A model generated the notes under the pieces. The model was not told the origin of the DNA and ran no database searches. It saw nothing but the letters and a program-made list of their open reading frames with translations. From contig NC_084465.1 in the NCBI RefSeq assembly GCF_027409185.1, positions 34,637,864 to 34,701,863 on the forward strand: a stretch of DNA of 64,000 bases, read 5' to 3'. A program made the translations under genes and the position numbers. The stretch is from Cynocephalus volans (taxonomy: Eukaryota > Chordata > Mammalia > Dermoptera > Cynocephalidae). Of this stretch, positions 28,045-39,208 are shown one piece after another (the stretch's first letter is position 1; every line of letters begins with the position of its first letter).

Positions 28045-28063
28045 AGCGCCCCCTAGGGGTGCC
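28045..28063 (-). promoter_or_regulatory. CTCF-like binding site
   Basis: The minus strand reads GGGCACCCCTAGGGGGCGCT, in which AGGGGGCGCT is an exact CTCF core. It lies about 0.8-1 kb upstream of the CPED1 promoter, between the two genes. Confidence 0.55.
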
Positions 28064-28859
28064 CAGCTGTTGTAGATTCAGAGAAATGGGCATCTGGAGT
28101 TCTTGCTTGTAAGAAACTATTTTAGATTTATCCCAAGTCCTTGCATGCATCCCTTCTAGTGAGTCTAATATTATTTGATTTATAGATTCAGAGTCCTCAA
28201 TCCCATGACAAATGAACAAGTAGTGAAAAATGAAGCAGCTCTTGACTTTTAGAAGCCAAGAGAGTTTTAAGAGGAAATGGCTAAACAATACTGTTGCTGG
28301 GCATAAAATTTTAGTGAATGCTATGTGATTGGAGAGATAATAGGAATTACTGTATCTGTAAATTGGAATGGTTCCTGTGCTGATGAAACCCAGGGTGTGA
28401 CAAAGATGTTTACTGGGTGAGAAGGAATAGGCAGGCAGTTCTATTTACATAACAAGTCTGGAAAAACCAGGAGTTTGAGAAATCTAAAAGGTCATTTTTA
28501 TGCATTAAATTGTTGACTACAAGAGAAAGAGTACTTAGCTGCTAAAATAAAAGTGCCTTTGGGTTGGGAGAAGTGAAAGACAACAGCATTGAAAATTTTA
28601 GGAAGATGCTATAGCTGGACTTCAAATAATAGGAATCAGGAAGAAGGTGGAAAATTAGCGTTTCAGAAACAATTGAGGAACCCAATTCTCTATCTTAACC
28701 ACTGAATCCGAAGGAGTGGGAAAAGACAGCAGATAAAGGGATATTAGTAGGAGATAGAAAAGTGAGTGAGAAGGTGCAAAGAAGAGGTGGGAAAAAGATA
28801 CAGCAGGAATTATCAACAAATAGACTAAGGGGATCCACAGACAACATCTGATTGTAGAG

Positions 28860-29040
28860 TTAAGCCTGTGTAGATCCGAATCACAGCACTGCCTCTTATC
28901 AGCTGTTCTCAAACAAAAGACTTAAGTCTCAGCTTTTTTCATTTGTGAAATTAGGATATGAATTCTTCCTTTGAAGTGTTGTTGGCACAATTCGATGAGA
29001 TAATGTATGGAAAATACCTAAGCATTCCGTGAACATTTGT
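28860..29040 (+). mobile_element. MIR SINE, diverged
   Basis: 'gaatcacagcactgcctctt', 'cagcttttttcatttgtgaa' and 'cgatgagataatgtatgg' follow MIR. Confidence 0.55.
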
Positions 29041-30389
29041 CGGATGAAGGTGTGTTGAGTGCATGTCCGTTAGGTTTTGGATCCTGTGGCTGCGCTCAGT
29101 TCTCCTTGAACTTATGGTGTGGTGTGGCATCAGACGTGTGAACAGATAATTATCAAATAATGGGCTTGGGGAACACATAAGCAGCAAAAGCCAACACGAG
29201 CATTTAATATTAGTTCTTTTCCCTTTACATGAGGTCCAGATGGGTGGCAAATGCTGGTTTGGGAGGAAGAGGTCACAGGTAGCATGAAGGTGAGCAGGTG
29301 GAAACTACACATGGGAGGTATTTCTGAGTAGTAGGTTAGACATATTTGAATGGAAGCCTGAGTAGAAGCGTGTGTCAGAGTCTGAAGGAGTCAGGACAGG
29401 GAATAATAAAGACAGAATAAGTTGGTTCCATGAGGAGAATGGGAGGGTAAACATGCAGTAGGGCTATGAACCTGTGGATCTGGCAGTGTTTCGGACTGAA
29501 TGCTTTTGTGCATATAGTTTCATAAAGTACCCTCTGCACTAAGTGATTTCAGTATTGAAGGGCCTATATTTAAGCAGCACTAACCTGAGACGATAGAGTG
29601 ACAGACCTTTCAGAATCCTATAATTTCAAGGTTGGACAAAACAGATCTTCCTCCCCAAACCTCCCAACACAAAATATACTCTCCTATCACATATATGTTT
29701 CATTTTGGTTTTCGGTGTGGAGTGGGGGTGGGAGGAGAGTATGCACTCAAATAAGAGTGGTTTGAAGCAGGCATTTTTAAACATTTATTTTATTTTTTAA
29801 ACTAGAGGAATAAGGGTATGTACAACAGAGAAAATCCCAGTGTTGCATCAGGGGCTTTGGGAAAATAATATACCTCTCTGAGTTTCAGCTTTCTCATAAT
29901 ATAGGGGCTTCAGTGATCAACAGATGACCTCAAAGATTACCAAAGGTTTCAAAAAGTTATGTTTCTAGGAATACTTTTTGATGTGGATTTCCTCTGTTGT
30001 AATCCTTAGATTCTGCCTCCCTTGGTTTCCTGCAAGGGACAGACTTTTTAAAGAAGGCTTCTGACCATGGTGATGTAAAATCCAGATGTAGCTACTAGTG
30101 GTAATGTTGCAAATTAAGTCCTGGAAGTGCTGTCAGCAATGCCGGAACACTTGCCTTCCAGCACTTCTTACCTAGAAGTTTGCCCGCTTCTCAGCTCCTA
30201 CCACCTTTCATCTAATGCTGACTCTAGAACTTTTACCATAAGCTCTGAACACAAGATGATGTTTCCAAATCACGAATCATATAGTGAATCTCTCTTATGC
30301 AGAGACATCATCCTGTGTGCTGTGGAAAACAGAAGAAATATAACAAATACTATAAATGACTGAAATATAACAAACACACTGATGAGCAG

Positions 30390-30785
30390 GATAACTGCAG
30401 TAGCAGACAACCTTAAAATCTCAGTGTCTTGATACAATACAAGCTCATTTCTCATGCATACCATTTTTCAGCGTTTGTCAGTTTCTGCTAAGAGATTTGG
30501 CACCCAGGGTTCTTTCACCTGGTGACTTTTCATAGCCTAGAATCTTAGATACCTGGGAGCTCCTCTGAATCCCACTAGCAGACAAGAAGTGAGAAAGAAC
30601 ATGGTGGATTGTGTGGGAGGTCTTTTAGGGGCCAAGCTTTAAACTATCACATATTCTTTGTCTCACCTTCTATTGGCCAGAGCCTAGACAAATGGACCCA
30701 TCTACCAGAAACTGAGCTGGGAAATGAGGTCTAGCTACATGCCCAGGAGGAAAAGAAGGTAAGGCTGATAAACATATAACAGTTC
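30390..30785. repeat. Probable degraded interspersed repeat, family unknown
   Basis: 'aaaatctcagtgtcttgata', 'caagctcatttctcatgc' and 'ctattggccagagcctagac' recall a common mammalian repeat, but I cannot name it. Confidence 0.35.
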
Positions 30786-32541
30786 CATCCACAACTAAGA
30801 TGAAGATAAGCCCAGCACCAAGGAGAAACAAAATAGGAGTTCACGTCTTTTGGTAGCTTGTGAGGAAAGTGACCACTTCTCAACCAGGCCCTAAGAGTCA
30901 CAAAGATTTCAACTAGTGCAAAAGGGAAAATATAGGTTTTATATCTTAGTGGAAAACCACTAAGATAAAGTTGGAAAAGATTGTTAGATACAGATCAAGG
31001 ATGGCTACAATTTTCAAATTTAAGAATTTCTTCAGCATTTATCTGCAGACAGTAGGAATTCAAAAAGTTTCTTTCCCAGAAGACTTATTAGTGAATATCA
31101 TGATAGCTGTCATGGTAGGGTGACAATTATCTACAATTATCTACAGTTATATTACCATTAATTGTAAATTCACAAGGCAAAATCTCCTTTGTTTTTTAGG
31201 TGGAATAAGGACAACAATATGGGTCAAGTTCATGTGGTTATTCTTAATAATGCAAAATATATACAAGATTTAATAGAAAAATCTATGTGAAATGTCAAAT
31301 TCCTGCCTTAGAGCCCTCACTGACCATTAGGAGGAAAATACTGAGTAGTTAGGATTTATGTCAATACACTCAATTAAGTATTATTACACAAAGTTATGTA
31401 AACATAGACTATTAATTTATATCAGGTTCAGGACCGTGCATTTTTGTACTTGTACTTAACAGCTTTACTTTACCATTCATTACCATGGCATATCAGAAGC
31501 TCAGTCTACAGTCAGGCTCATGTATGGATCTTGATATGATGAAATCCTAATCAGTTCTGCAATTTCTAATGCAGTCAACATTTCAACTTGCTTAATTTTC
31601 TTTCAACTCAGCTTCCTTCTCTCCAAATCACCTCACTTAAGTTTAGAATCACTTTTTGTACAAACTATGGATTTCAATTTAAGATCCCTAAAACTTTCAT
31701 GGAGATGTCTATGGATTTAAAAAAAAAAAAAAACAAAATGAAGATTTTCCTCTTCTTTTCCAGTGGTTCTAAACTGAAATGCAGAATGGAGATAGCAGGC
31801 TAAGGTGGAGGTCTGGGAATTGTGTGAAAGGGTAAAAGGAACAGCGTGCAGGACTTCCATCATGCACAGCATTTGCCCAATTTACACATGGAAGTAAAAT
31901 GGCACAGTGAAAATTCATTTTTCTATCCTTTACTTGTTTTCTGTTTGTTTAAACACAGTCTACAATCTCTTTTAGTTTCTAGATGAACAAGCTGTCCAGA
32001 TAGACCAAATCCTCCAAACCAAATGCTTCTAATTTTAGATTATCCATTACACCAGTGTTTCTGAGCATACAAATCACTGGGGGGAGTGGGAGTTGGGGGG
32101 AGGGTGAGGATCCCATATGTCAACACTTGGTGCTGCATTTCTAACATACGCTCTTAGTTCCCCACGGTTTTCAACTGGTTGCTTTACTTATTTTCCCCAA
32201 CTTCCTCTTTAAAGGCATTTTGAGTTTGCTCACACCAGTACCAAAATTCCTTTTCTCACATTTACTCTATTTCTCTCATGTTTACCCTTTTCTCATGTTT
32301 ACTTTATTTTATTTAGCTCTATTTTAGTTATTAGTGTACTCAGAACTCTTTACAGTATAAACTGCATTATGGAAGCTATTTTATTCATCTCCATTTCCTT
32401 TCGGCATCTAGCAGTGTCTTCTTGCAGGTAGTTGTTTTAACAATTTGTATTTGTAGAAGTCAACACATCATAGATTCAAATACTTTGCATTATTAATTGC
32501 CATGTTTTTCACAAGATTTTACATCATGGTAACATTTAACC

Positions 32542-32768
32542 CAGTGGAGACAGTTTTGTCTCCCGGGGGACATTTGGCAATGTCTAGAGACATACTTGGT
32601 TGTCACAACTAGCAGGGAATGGGGGGTGCGGGAGGAGAAGATACTACTGACTTCTAGTGCGTGGAGGCCAGGGATGCTGTTAAATACATCCTCCAATGCA
32701 TAGGACGGTCCCCATACAAGAAATCATCCAGTACAAAATGTCAGAAATGCTGAGGTTGGAAAACTCAA
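32542..32768 (+). mobile_element. MER5A-like hAT-Charlie element
   Basis: It starts cagtggagacagttttgtct and continues 'gggggacatttggcaatgtc', 'tggaggccagggatgctgtt'. An 8-bp duplication (atttaacc) at 32534-32541 and 32769-32776 is the hAT hallmark. Confidence 0.85.
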
Positions 32769-33050
32769 ATTTAACCAATGGGATAGTTGTTGCACAATTT
32801 TTACATGTGACTGCCTAAGATTTGTTTGTTAACTTATGTTAGAATAAGTGAGCAGCACTATTTATAACTTAAGTAATAGAGCAGCAGCTTATGGCAACAA
32901 CATGATTAGCCTCCTTAGGATTTTAACCACTTCCTGAATGTGTAATGATACTGCTCCCAAAACAAATGCAGCTTTGGGCACATAATTTCCTTTAAGCCTC
33001 TCAAATCTGTCTTTACGATTTATGTCTTCTAAAAGATTATATATACATTT

Positions 33051-33055
33051 ATAGG

Positions 33056-33093
<38 letters not shown>
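33051..33093. repeat. Compound microsatellite (TA)n(CA)n
   Basis: About 24 bp TA followed by about 14 bp CA. Confidence 0.9.
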
Positions 33094-33094
<1 letters not shown>

Positions 33095-33121
33095 TATGCA
33101 TGTATGTGCATACATGCCCAT

Positions 33122-33206
33122 ATGAGGTATTTCAAAAAGTTCATGGAAAGATTCCTATTATCTTTCAATTCTATTTTCCCATGAACTCTTTGAAGTACTC
33201 TTGTGT
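33122..33206. mobile_element. Mariner-like MITE (about 85 bp)
   Basis: Inverted ends: ggtatttcaaaaagttcatgg at left, and agtacttcaaagagttcatgg as the reverse complement of the right end. It sits next to a (TA)n(CA)n microsatellite. Confidence 0.65.
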
Positions 33207-35555
33207 ATATACACACGCATCTTCTAAAAGGCAGGCAGATAGATATATAGATAGGTAGAGAGAATCACCAGAATGACTTCAGTCAGTGAGCACACAGGTA
33301 GAACGGTAAACATTTAATCCAAAGAATTATACTGTTTGTTTCACTCTCTTTAGGACACAAGTTTACACCTTCGTGTGGAGCCAGAATTCCTAAATTTTTA
33401 TCCGTCAAACAATATATAAAACATGAACAAATTAAACTTTGTTATATGACAATTATGTTCTCAATTAGAAATTTCATTTCCCTTCTCTGTAGACCTGCAA
33501 TATAAGATTCCTCAGAAATCACAGTATTTTTTAAAGTCTCAAAACAGCTACATGATTTGATTTGTCTTTTCTTTCTTTCTGTTTCTTTCCCTCCCTCCAT
33601 TCCTTCCATTTCATCACAATTCAAGCATCTATTTTCATTTTCAGAAAATAAAAGCCATTTTGAAACTTTTATAGCATCAAATTTGCTACCTAAAAATTGA
33701 TGCATATAATGGGGATGGAATGGGAGTGGAGGTTTTGTCCTACCACTCCAATGAATGCTGGCATTCATTTAGCTTAATCTGGGTGGGTAAGAAGGAAACG
33801 TTCTCTGACTCAGTCTGGCTCTTTGGTCATATGTCCGCCACTTAAAGTCAAAAGGTTACTTCTATATCCAATCTATACCATATTGTCTGACAGTGGAGCA
33901 AGGCAAAATGCCCACCAAACTGAGAAGGTACCTTAAGACCAAAAAATGAAGCAGGCACTTCCATGCAGTAAGGCAAAGTATTTTAATTAAGAGGGTAATT
34001 TACTCACAGCATAATGGACCAGACAGGTGACGACCCAGGACTATACGCAGTTTCTCTGCGGGATCTCATGGTCAAGCCCAAGTTTATTTATTTGAGCAGT
34101 TCACAGAAAGCAGTGGAAAAAGCCAAGAAGCGATTACTAAGAAACACGCTAACAATGATTATTATCTTTGGTGGTCTTCTGATGCAGTTAGCCAGATTGG
34201 CTATTGACATACCAGTTCTTAATCATTAAGTCCCTTCTTTGTAGTCAGCAAGCTGTTTCTATCTATTGTTCTAGCTACCTTACCCCTATTTACTGTATAA
34301 CTTCTGTGGGCAGGGTTCATACAAAGGACACAGCAAGTGGTAAGGGCTTTCATGATGTGTTAAGTTAGGTTCGCAATCTCACACATACGATCTCTAATAA
34401 TATATAAGCTTAATAATATACAAGCTTAATTTTTTTCTTCTTTTCAACAGATAAGTCTTTTTTAAACATTTACAAATGACAACCATTGGTAAAGTGAAAA
34501 CACTTCTTGGTACACTTGGGAAAACCATGAAAAAATTATCTTTATCATCAATTCCTCAAACTATTCAAGAAAATAATAATTTGTCATATTAAAGACAAAC
34601 ATACAAATACTTCAAGGATATGAACACAAATTTTGACCAATTCTAATGAGATATACTGGGGAGGTCAGACTAAACTCACTCACTAGTTATAATATTAGTA
34701 AAATCACCCTAATGAACCACCTCATATTTATTCAGGGTAATTTAGAAATATTTCTGGCTGGTTCCTTGTATTACATTTGACTTAGACAGCTTTTAAGGTA
34801 ACTTGGTACCTATTATGATTATTTAATGTATCAGCAAAAAGGGTCCCTCTACTGGAGCAGATTTAACAATACAAGAATTAAAATACGACCACTCGTTTTC
34901 CTACAATTGATATTAAACTTGTGATGTTTTAAATTAGCTCATCTTTAAATACTAGCGAGTATACATCTTCCTAAATCGAGCTGTTCTTACTCATTAACAT
35001 AGGCAAGTAAAGGTGGGAAATGGGGTAAGAAACACACAAACATACGCATTCCCTACTTTCATTTCCCTCACTGGATGTAGTTTCCATCAAATCTTTCTGA
35101 ATTTTTAATAAGCAGCAGAAAAATGAACAATTATGTTCTCTTCTACAGTTCCCTTTCTTAGCAGTGAAGAAAGTAAAATGTGGTACTGGATTAACTTAAA
35201 ATGGAATTACATGGCTCTGAAGAATTTATTAAGAAATTGCTAAATTTCTTTTAAATAAATATTTTAATGCCTATGCTCCTAACGATGTATTAAAATATCA
35301 ACTTATAAGCTATATATGACTTACTGCTTTAAAGTGAAAACAGCCAGAAGGGTGTGTATTTCTTCCTTATATCAAACTTCAATTAAAAACAAACAAAAAT
35401 CTGAAGTCAGTTCATTTCTAATCACATTAAACTTTAACATTTCTCTGTAGCCGAATCAATTATGAATATTAAGATCTTGGTTCAGAAATTACAATCTGTT
35501 TCAGTAATTTAGATTTTATCATCTAAATAAGGAAATCTAAAAATCTTTACTGTTG

Positions 35556-35705
35556 GGCCGAGCCCGTGGCGCACTCGGGAGAGTGCGGCGCTGGGAGCGC
35601 AGCAACGCTCCCGCCGCGGGTTCAGATCCTATATAGGAATGGCCGGTGCACTCAGTGGCTGAGTGCCGGTCACGAAAAAGACAAAAAAAAAAAAAAAAAA
35701 AAAAA
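35556..35705 (+). mobile_element. tRNA-derived SINE (colugo t-SINE/CYN-like)
   Basis: It starts ggccgagcccgtggcgcact, with A box TGGCGCACTCGG (35567-35578) and B box GGTTCAGATCC (35619-35629). A shortened second tRNA-like unit and an A tail of over 20 follow. It is flanked by the perfect 15-bp duplication aaatctttactgttg (35541-35555 and 35706-35720). High CpG and a perfect duplication suggest recent insertion. Confidence 0.93.
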
Positions 35706-35999
35706 AAATCTTTACTGTTGAGCTATTCTAATTTGTCATTGCAAAAATTGAGGGAAAAGATTCACCTTACAATTTAACAATTCAACAATTTCTAATTACA
35801 GACTAATTTTAAGTCATCCCTACTTGATAATCTCAAGAAAAATGTCATTATTTCATTAAACTGTTAAAATAATCATGACTATAGTTAACCAACAGTGTGT
35901 AAATGTTACTCCTGACTCTTATCAACAATTCCAAGGCACAGTGCAAAACGCTTGTGATGAACAGATTCAACTCTTAGCTTCTTTCTGTGACACCAGGTC

Positions 36000-36273
36000 T
36001 ACCTACCTCATGTCCACTCACTGCAGACTACCTTAAGTTCCCAGCATGCATGTGGCTTTGAATAGTCTCTTATCCTTTGAAAACCTTCCCCACTTCTTCT
36101 GTCTTTATGACTCAGTTCAAGTAATACCTCCTTTGTTAAATCTTGGCTATTGCAGTAATCAACTTCCCTGCTGCCAGTGTTCCCATAGTTCTTTGTACAC
36201 TCATTACAGTATTTATCAAAGTATCACAATTAATTGTTAACATGTAGGTCCCCACCCACTTCCCCCATCAACA

Positions 36274-36308
<35 letters not shown>

Positions 36309-36365
36309 TCACTCACAAATACCTTCATCTGCATAGTCTCAGCATGTAGGTGCTTAATGTTTGTG
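36000..36365 (+). mobile_element. LINE L2 3' portion with embedded CA repeat
   Basis: 'tatgactcagttcaagtaat', 'acctcctttgttaaat' and 'ttctttgtacactcattaca' follow L2; (CA)n at about 36273-36302. Confidence 0.65.
36273..36314. repeat. Microsatellite (CA)n(CTCA)n
   Basis: A CA run followed by cactcactcactcac. Confidence 0.9.
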
Positions 36366-37524
36366 AAATTATAAAAATCTTTTTGAGAGTATTTTTTTCT
36401 TTTAAAACCTGCCTGCTGAAAGATTTGTTTCTTTAAATGTTACAGCTGAGAGAAAACACTGTAATGTCTGCACATTCAAAGACTATCTTACCCCTTATAA
36501 CCCACGATTATTAGACATTTATTCGCCTAATGGTTAATATAATTAATTAGATCAAGAAGACCATTTGTAACGCGTAAGGACAAAGGGCACTTAAGATGGT
36601 TAAAAACCTAAAATATGCAGAATTTGCTTTAAAAGAGAAAAGAGCAAAATAAATGAACTGACCTTAAAAAGAATGATTGTATGTTGATCAAACACTCAGC
36701 TTCATTTAGGCATTTATTTAAGCCATTTATTGCTTCAAATGTGTTACCATGAACATTTTAATATACACTCCATAGCAGTAAGGCCTCGATTTTCACCACC
36801 TATAAATTGTGAACCCACATTTGGATATTTTTTTTTTTGCCACCAATTGTTATAGGAGTTTTATACAACAAAAATTTTGACTGTGTATTTTATAATACCA
36901 AAAATATTCTTTATACCCCTTGGTGTAAATGTCACAAAGAATATTAATAGTTGGCCATGGTTTTTTGTTTTTTTATGAGGTAGTTCCATGTTTAGCCCAT
37001 TATATATATCTCAGATATTAATAGGTTCTACCCATTACTAAATACTTGCACACAATTTTGGTTTACTTCTTCATATACTCTTCATTAAATATTCAGTGTT
37101 GAGTTTAAAACTTGTCAAAGTATTGTCTGGGTGATTTGGTTAAGAAGTGGAATTCACACACTAAAAGGGGCCATAGCAGCTGGAAATAGGAATGTTCCTG
37201 ACTCAGACAAGGAACTTTCTCTTAAAATAAGGCTGTGCATAAGGCTTTTTCCTTTGCCCAATTCTTATAAAATGAATGAGTTTGGAAAAGTTGTAATATA
37301 TAACCAAAGGATGTAAAAGATAAATTTGAGCATCTCTAGGCAACATACTAATAAGGTAATTAAATACTACGCTATATATTACTTCTTAGAGATTTATAAA
37401 ATCTCCATGAAAATATTGTGTATCATGAAGTCATGATACTCATAATATTATGAAGTCATGAGAACACACAGATGAACCTAACTTACTTTTGGGGGGCTGT
37501 CAGTTAGAATATCAGACTGGAGCA

Positions 37525-37625
37525 TCACAGAATCATAGAATCTCAAAGCTGGAAGAGACCCCATCCCCTATTTAATCCATACACATTGAGTAGGATTGCA
37601 TAGATTTCACACTGTTTTCTGAATA
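37525..37625. mobile_element. Ancient SINE/LINE-like fragment
   Basis: 'cacagaatcatagaatctca' then 'aagctggaagagacc' is a widely shared old mammalian repeat pattern; family not assigned. Confidence 0.4.
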
Positions 37626-38237
37626 TGTTCTAAGAGGCTCATAAGTGGTTTTAAAAAGCAGAAATCTGGGGAAATTTCAATATAAAAGAAATATGATGCA
37701 ATACATACCTTAAAAGTTTTAAGGATTTTTCTATTGATCAGACTCAATGTTTTAAATAAAACCCCCACTATGCAAAATTTATCATTTAAATAGCACCTAT
37801 AGAGTACAACCCTTAGGAATGCTTTAAAGACATCCTGTAGCTAGCATCACCCTGGTTTAATAAGACCCAGAGTGATATGAAATAACTGTCATACCAATAT
37901 GTGGTGGAATCAAAAATAGAGCTGAATTTTTAAGCTCTAATTGAGGGATCTCTTTACTCGAATTGGCCACGCTGCCTCCAGTCAAAACATCTATCACCAT
38001 TATTTTCATTTTATCTGCTGTAACTGGACTTCTTTCATGTCTCTCAGACTGAAGGAAAAGCCAGAGAGATGTTTGTGGCATTTCAAATTTATATTAAAAA
38101 TGTCTTTCCCTTATTTTCGTATCATGAACTCCAAACATTATTATTATTAAAGAAATCATAGATTATACAGTATTCTGTATCCTGGGAATCTGGTCTTTTT
38201 AGACTATGAAAATGGGATGCTAACTGGAATTAAGAAA

Positions 38238-38243
38238 TTTATT
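38238..38243 (-). terminator. Candidate ING3 poly(A) signal AATAAA (distal)
   Basis: A second AATAAA 48 nt downstream of the first. Either could be used. Confidence 0.4.
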
Positions 38244-38285
38244 GTTAAGTGTGCAAAGTATAAATACAAGTAATTTTTTAAAAAC

Positions 38286-38291
38286 TTTATT
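38286..38291 (-). terminator. Candidate ING3 poly(A) signal AATAAA (proximal)
   Basis: AATAAA on the minus strand about 800 nt after the stop, followed within about 40 nt by a T/GT-rich stretch. Confidence 0.5.
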
Positions 38292-39091
38292 TTAACACCT
38301 AATACAATTCCAATTTTAAGGATTACTTGCACAAAAAAATAAACACATTTGGTATAAAAATGTATCACTTTAACACCCTTTTCCCCACAGCCCCCACCCC
38401 CACCCTCATGAACTGCACTCTATCTGGATGCAGAAACATATAAAGACTAATGGCACGAATTAGTTTTTACCTACAGGAGTTTCTGTTTATGTACCCATGT
38501 ACTCTAGAGGACACCAGCCCACTTTATCACATGAACCATTTCCTTCAGCCTGCTGAATTAGTTTCACAAAGAAACAAAGCTTATTATAAAGGCATTTTAA
38601 AAACCATTATCTTAAATTCTTTTTAGAAGCAATGACTTTTTTTTTTTTTTTTTTGCAACCATTTATATACAGTGTTACATAACAGCTCTGGAGTACAGTA
38701 CATGCAGCAGAATATACCTGTTGAATATAAAATACTTTTCTTAAAATCTTCATCGTTGGAATTCTTTGAAGTCTAAATTATAGAATGCCCATTACTTTGA
38801 GAAAATGGTTGAGGAGTACAAATGTCTGCATATGTTGGCCACTGAAATAATCCAAGGCTAACTGGAATAATATTCATAGCACACCAGGAGTGCATAAATA
38901 ATTTACTTACATTATTAAAATACAATCCATAAAATTCAAGTTCAAGATCTTATAGGATTGTCTGTGTAAATCCTTTAAGTGGTTGCCTAGAAATGCTTTG
39001 TTGCTTCTTTCTCTTTTCTTCTTTTTAGAGTCCTATATAAAATGTTTAACTGAAGTTTTTTTTTTTTCTTCCTCAAATGTAATAACCACCT

Positions 39092-39208
39092 TTATTTGTG
39101 TCTACTGCCTCTTCTCTTCATTGCAGCGGTGCACTGTGGACAGTACCATTTTCCTTTTGGAGCTTCTGTCAATCCGACACATCCATAATGGAACCATTCT
39201 ATAGGGCA
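39092..39208 (-). CDS. ING3: ING3 coding exon 12 (PHD end and stop)
   Basis: 117 nt of coding including TAA at 39092-39094, acceptor TTTCTAG. It encodes [26 protein letters not shown] and the basic tail MKRRGSRHK, supplying zinc ligands C381, H387, C390, C403 and C406. Confidence 0.96.
   Translation of the reverse strand, partial: CPIEWFHYGCVGLTEAPKGKWYCPQCTAAMKRRGSRHK

Larger units (their letters stand above)
27360..38224. other. Intergenic DNA between CPED1 promoter and ING3 3' end
   Basis: About 11 kb with no supported gene. It contains a CTCF-like site, MIR, MER5A-like hAT, mariner-like MITE, tRNA-SINE, L2 and microsatellites (listed). Recognised-repeat-free stretches: 28070-28850, 29050-30380, 30790-32530, 33210-35540, 36370-38220. 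Confidence 0.75.
38225..39091 (-). other. ING3: ING3 3' UTR, probable extent
   Basis: AT-rich sequence follows the stop codon. It contains a T run of about 18 at 38638-38655 (plus strand) and a C-rich block at 38389-38404. The end is inferred from two poly(A) signals and is not shown by the sequence alone; it could be longer. Confidence 0.55.
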
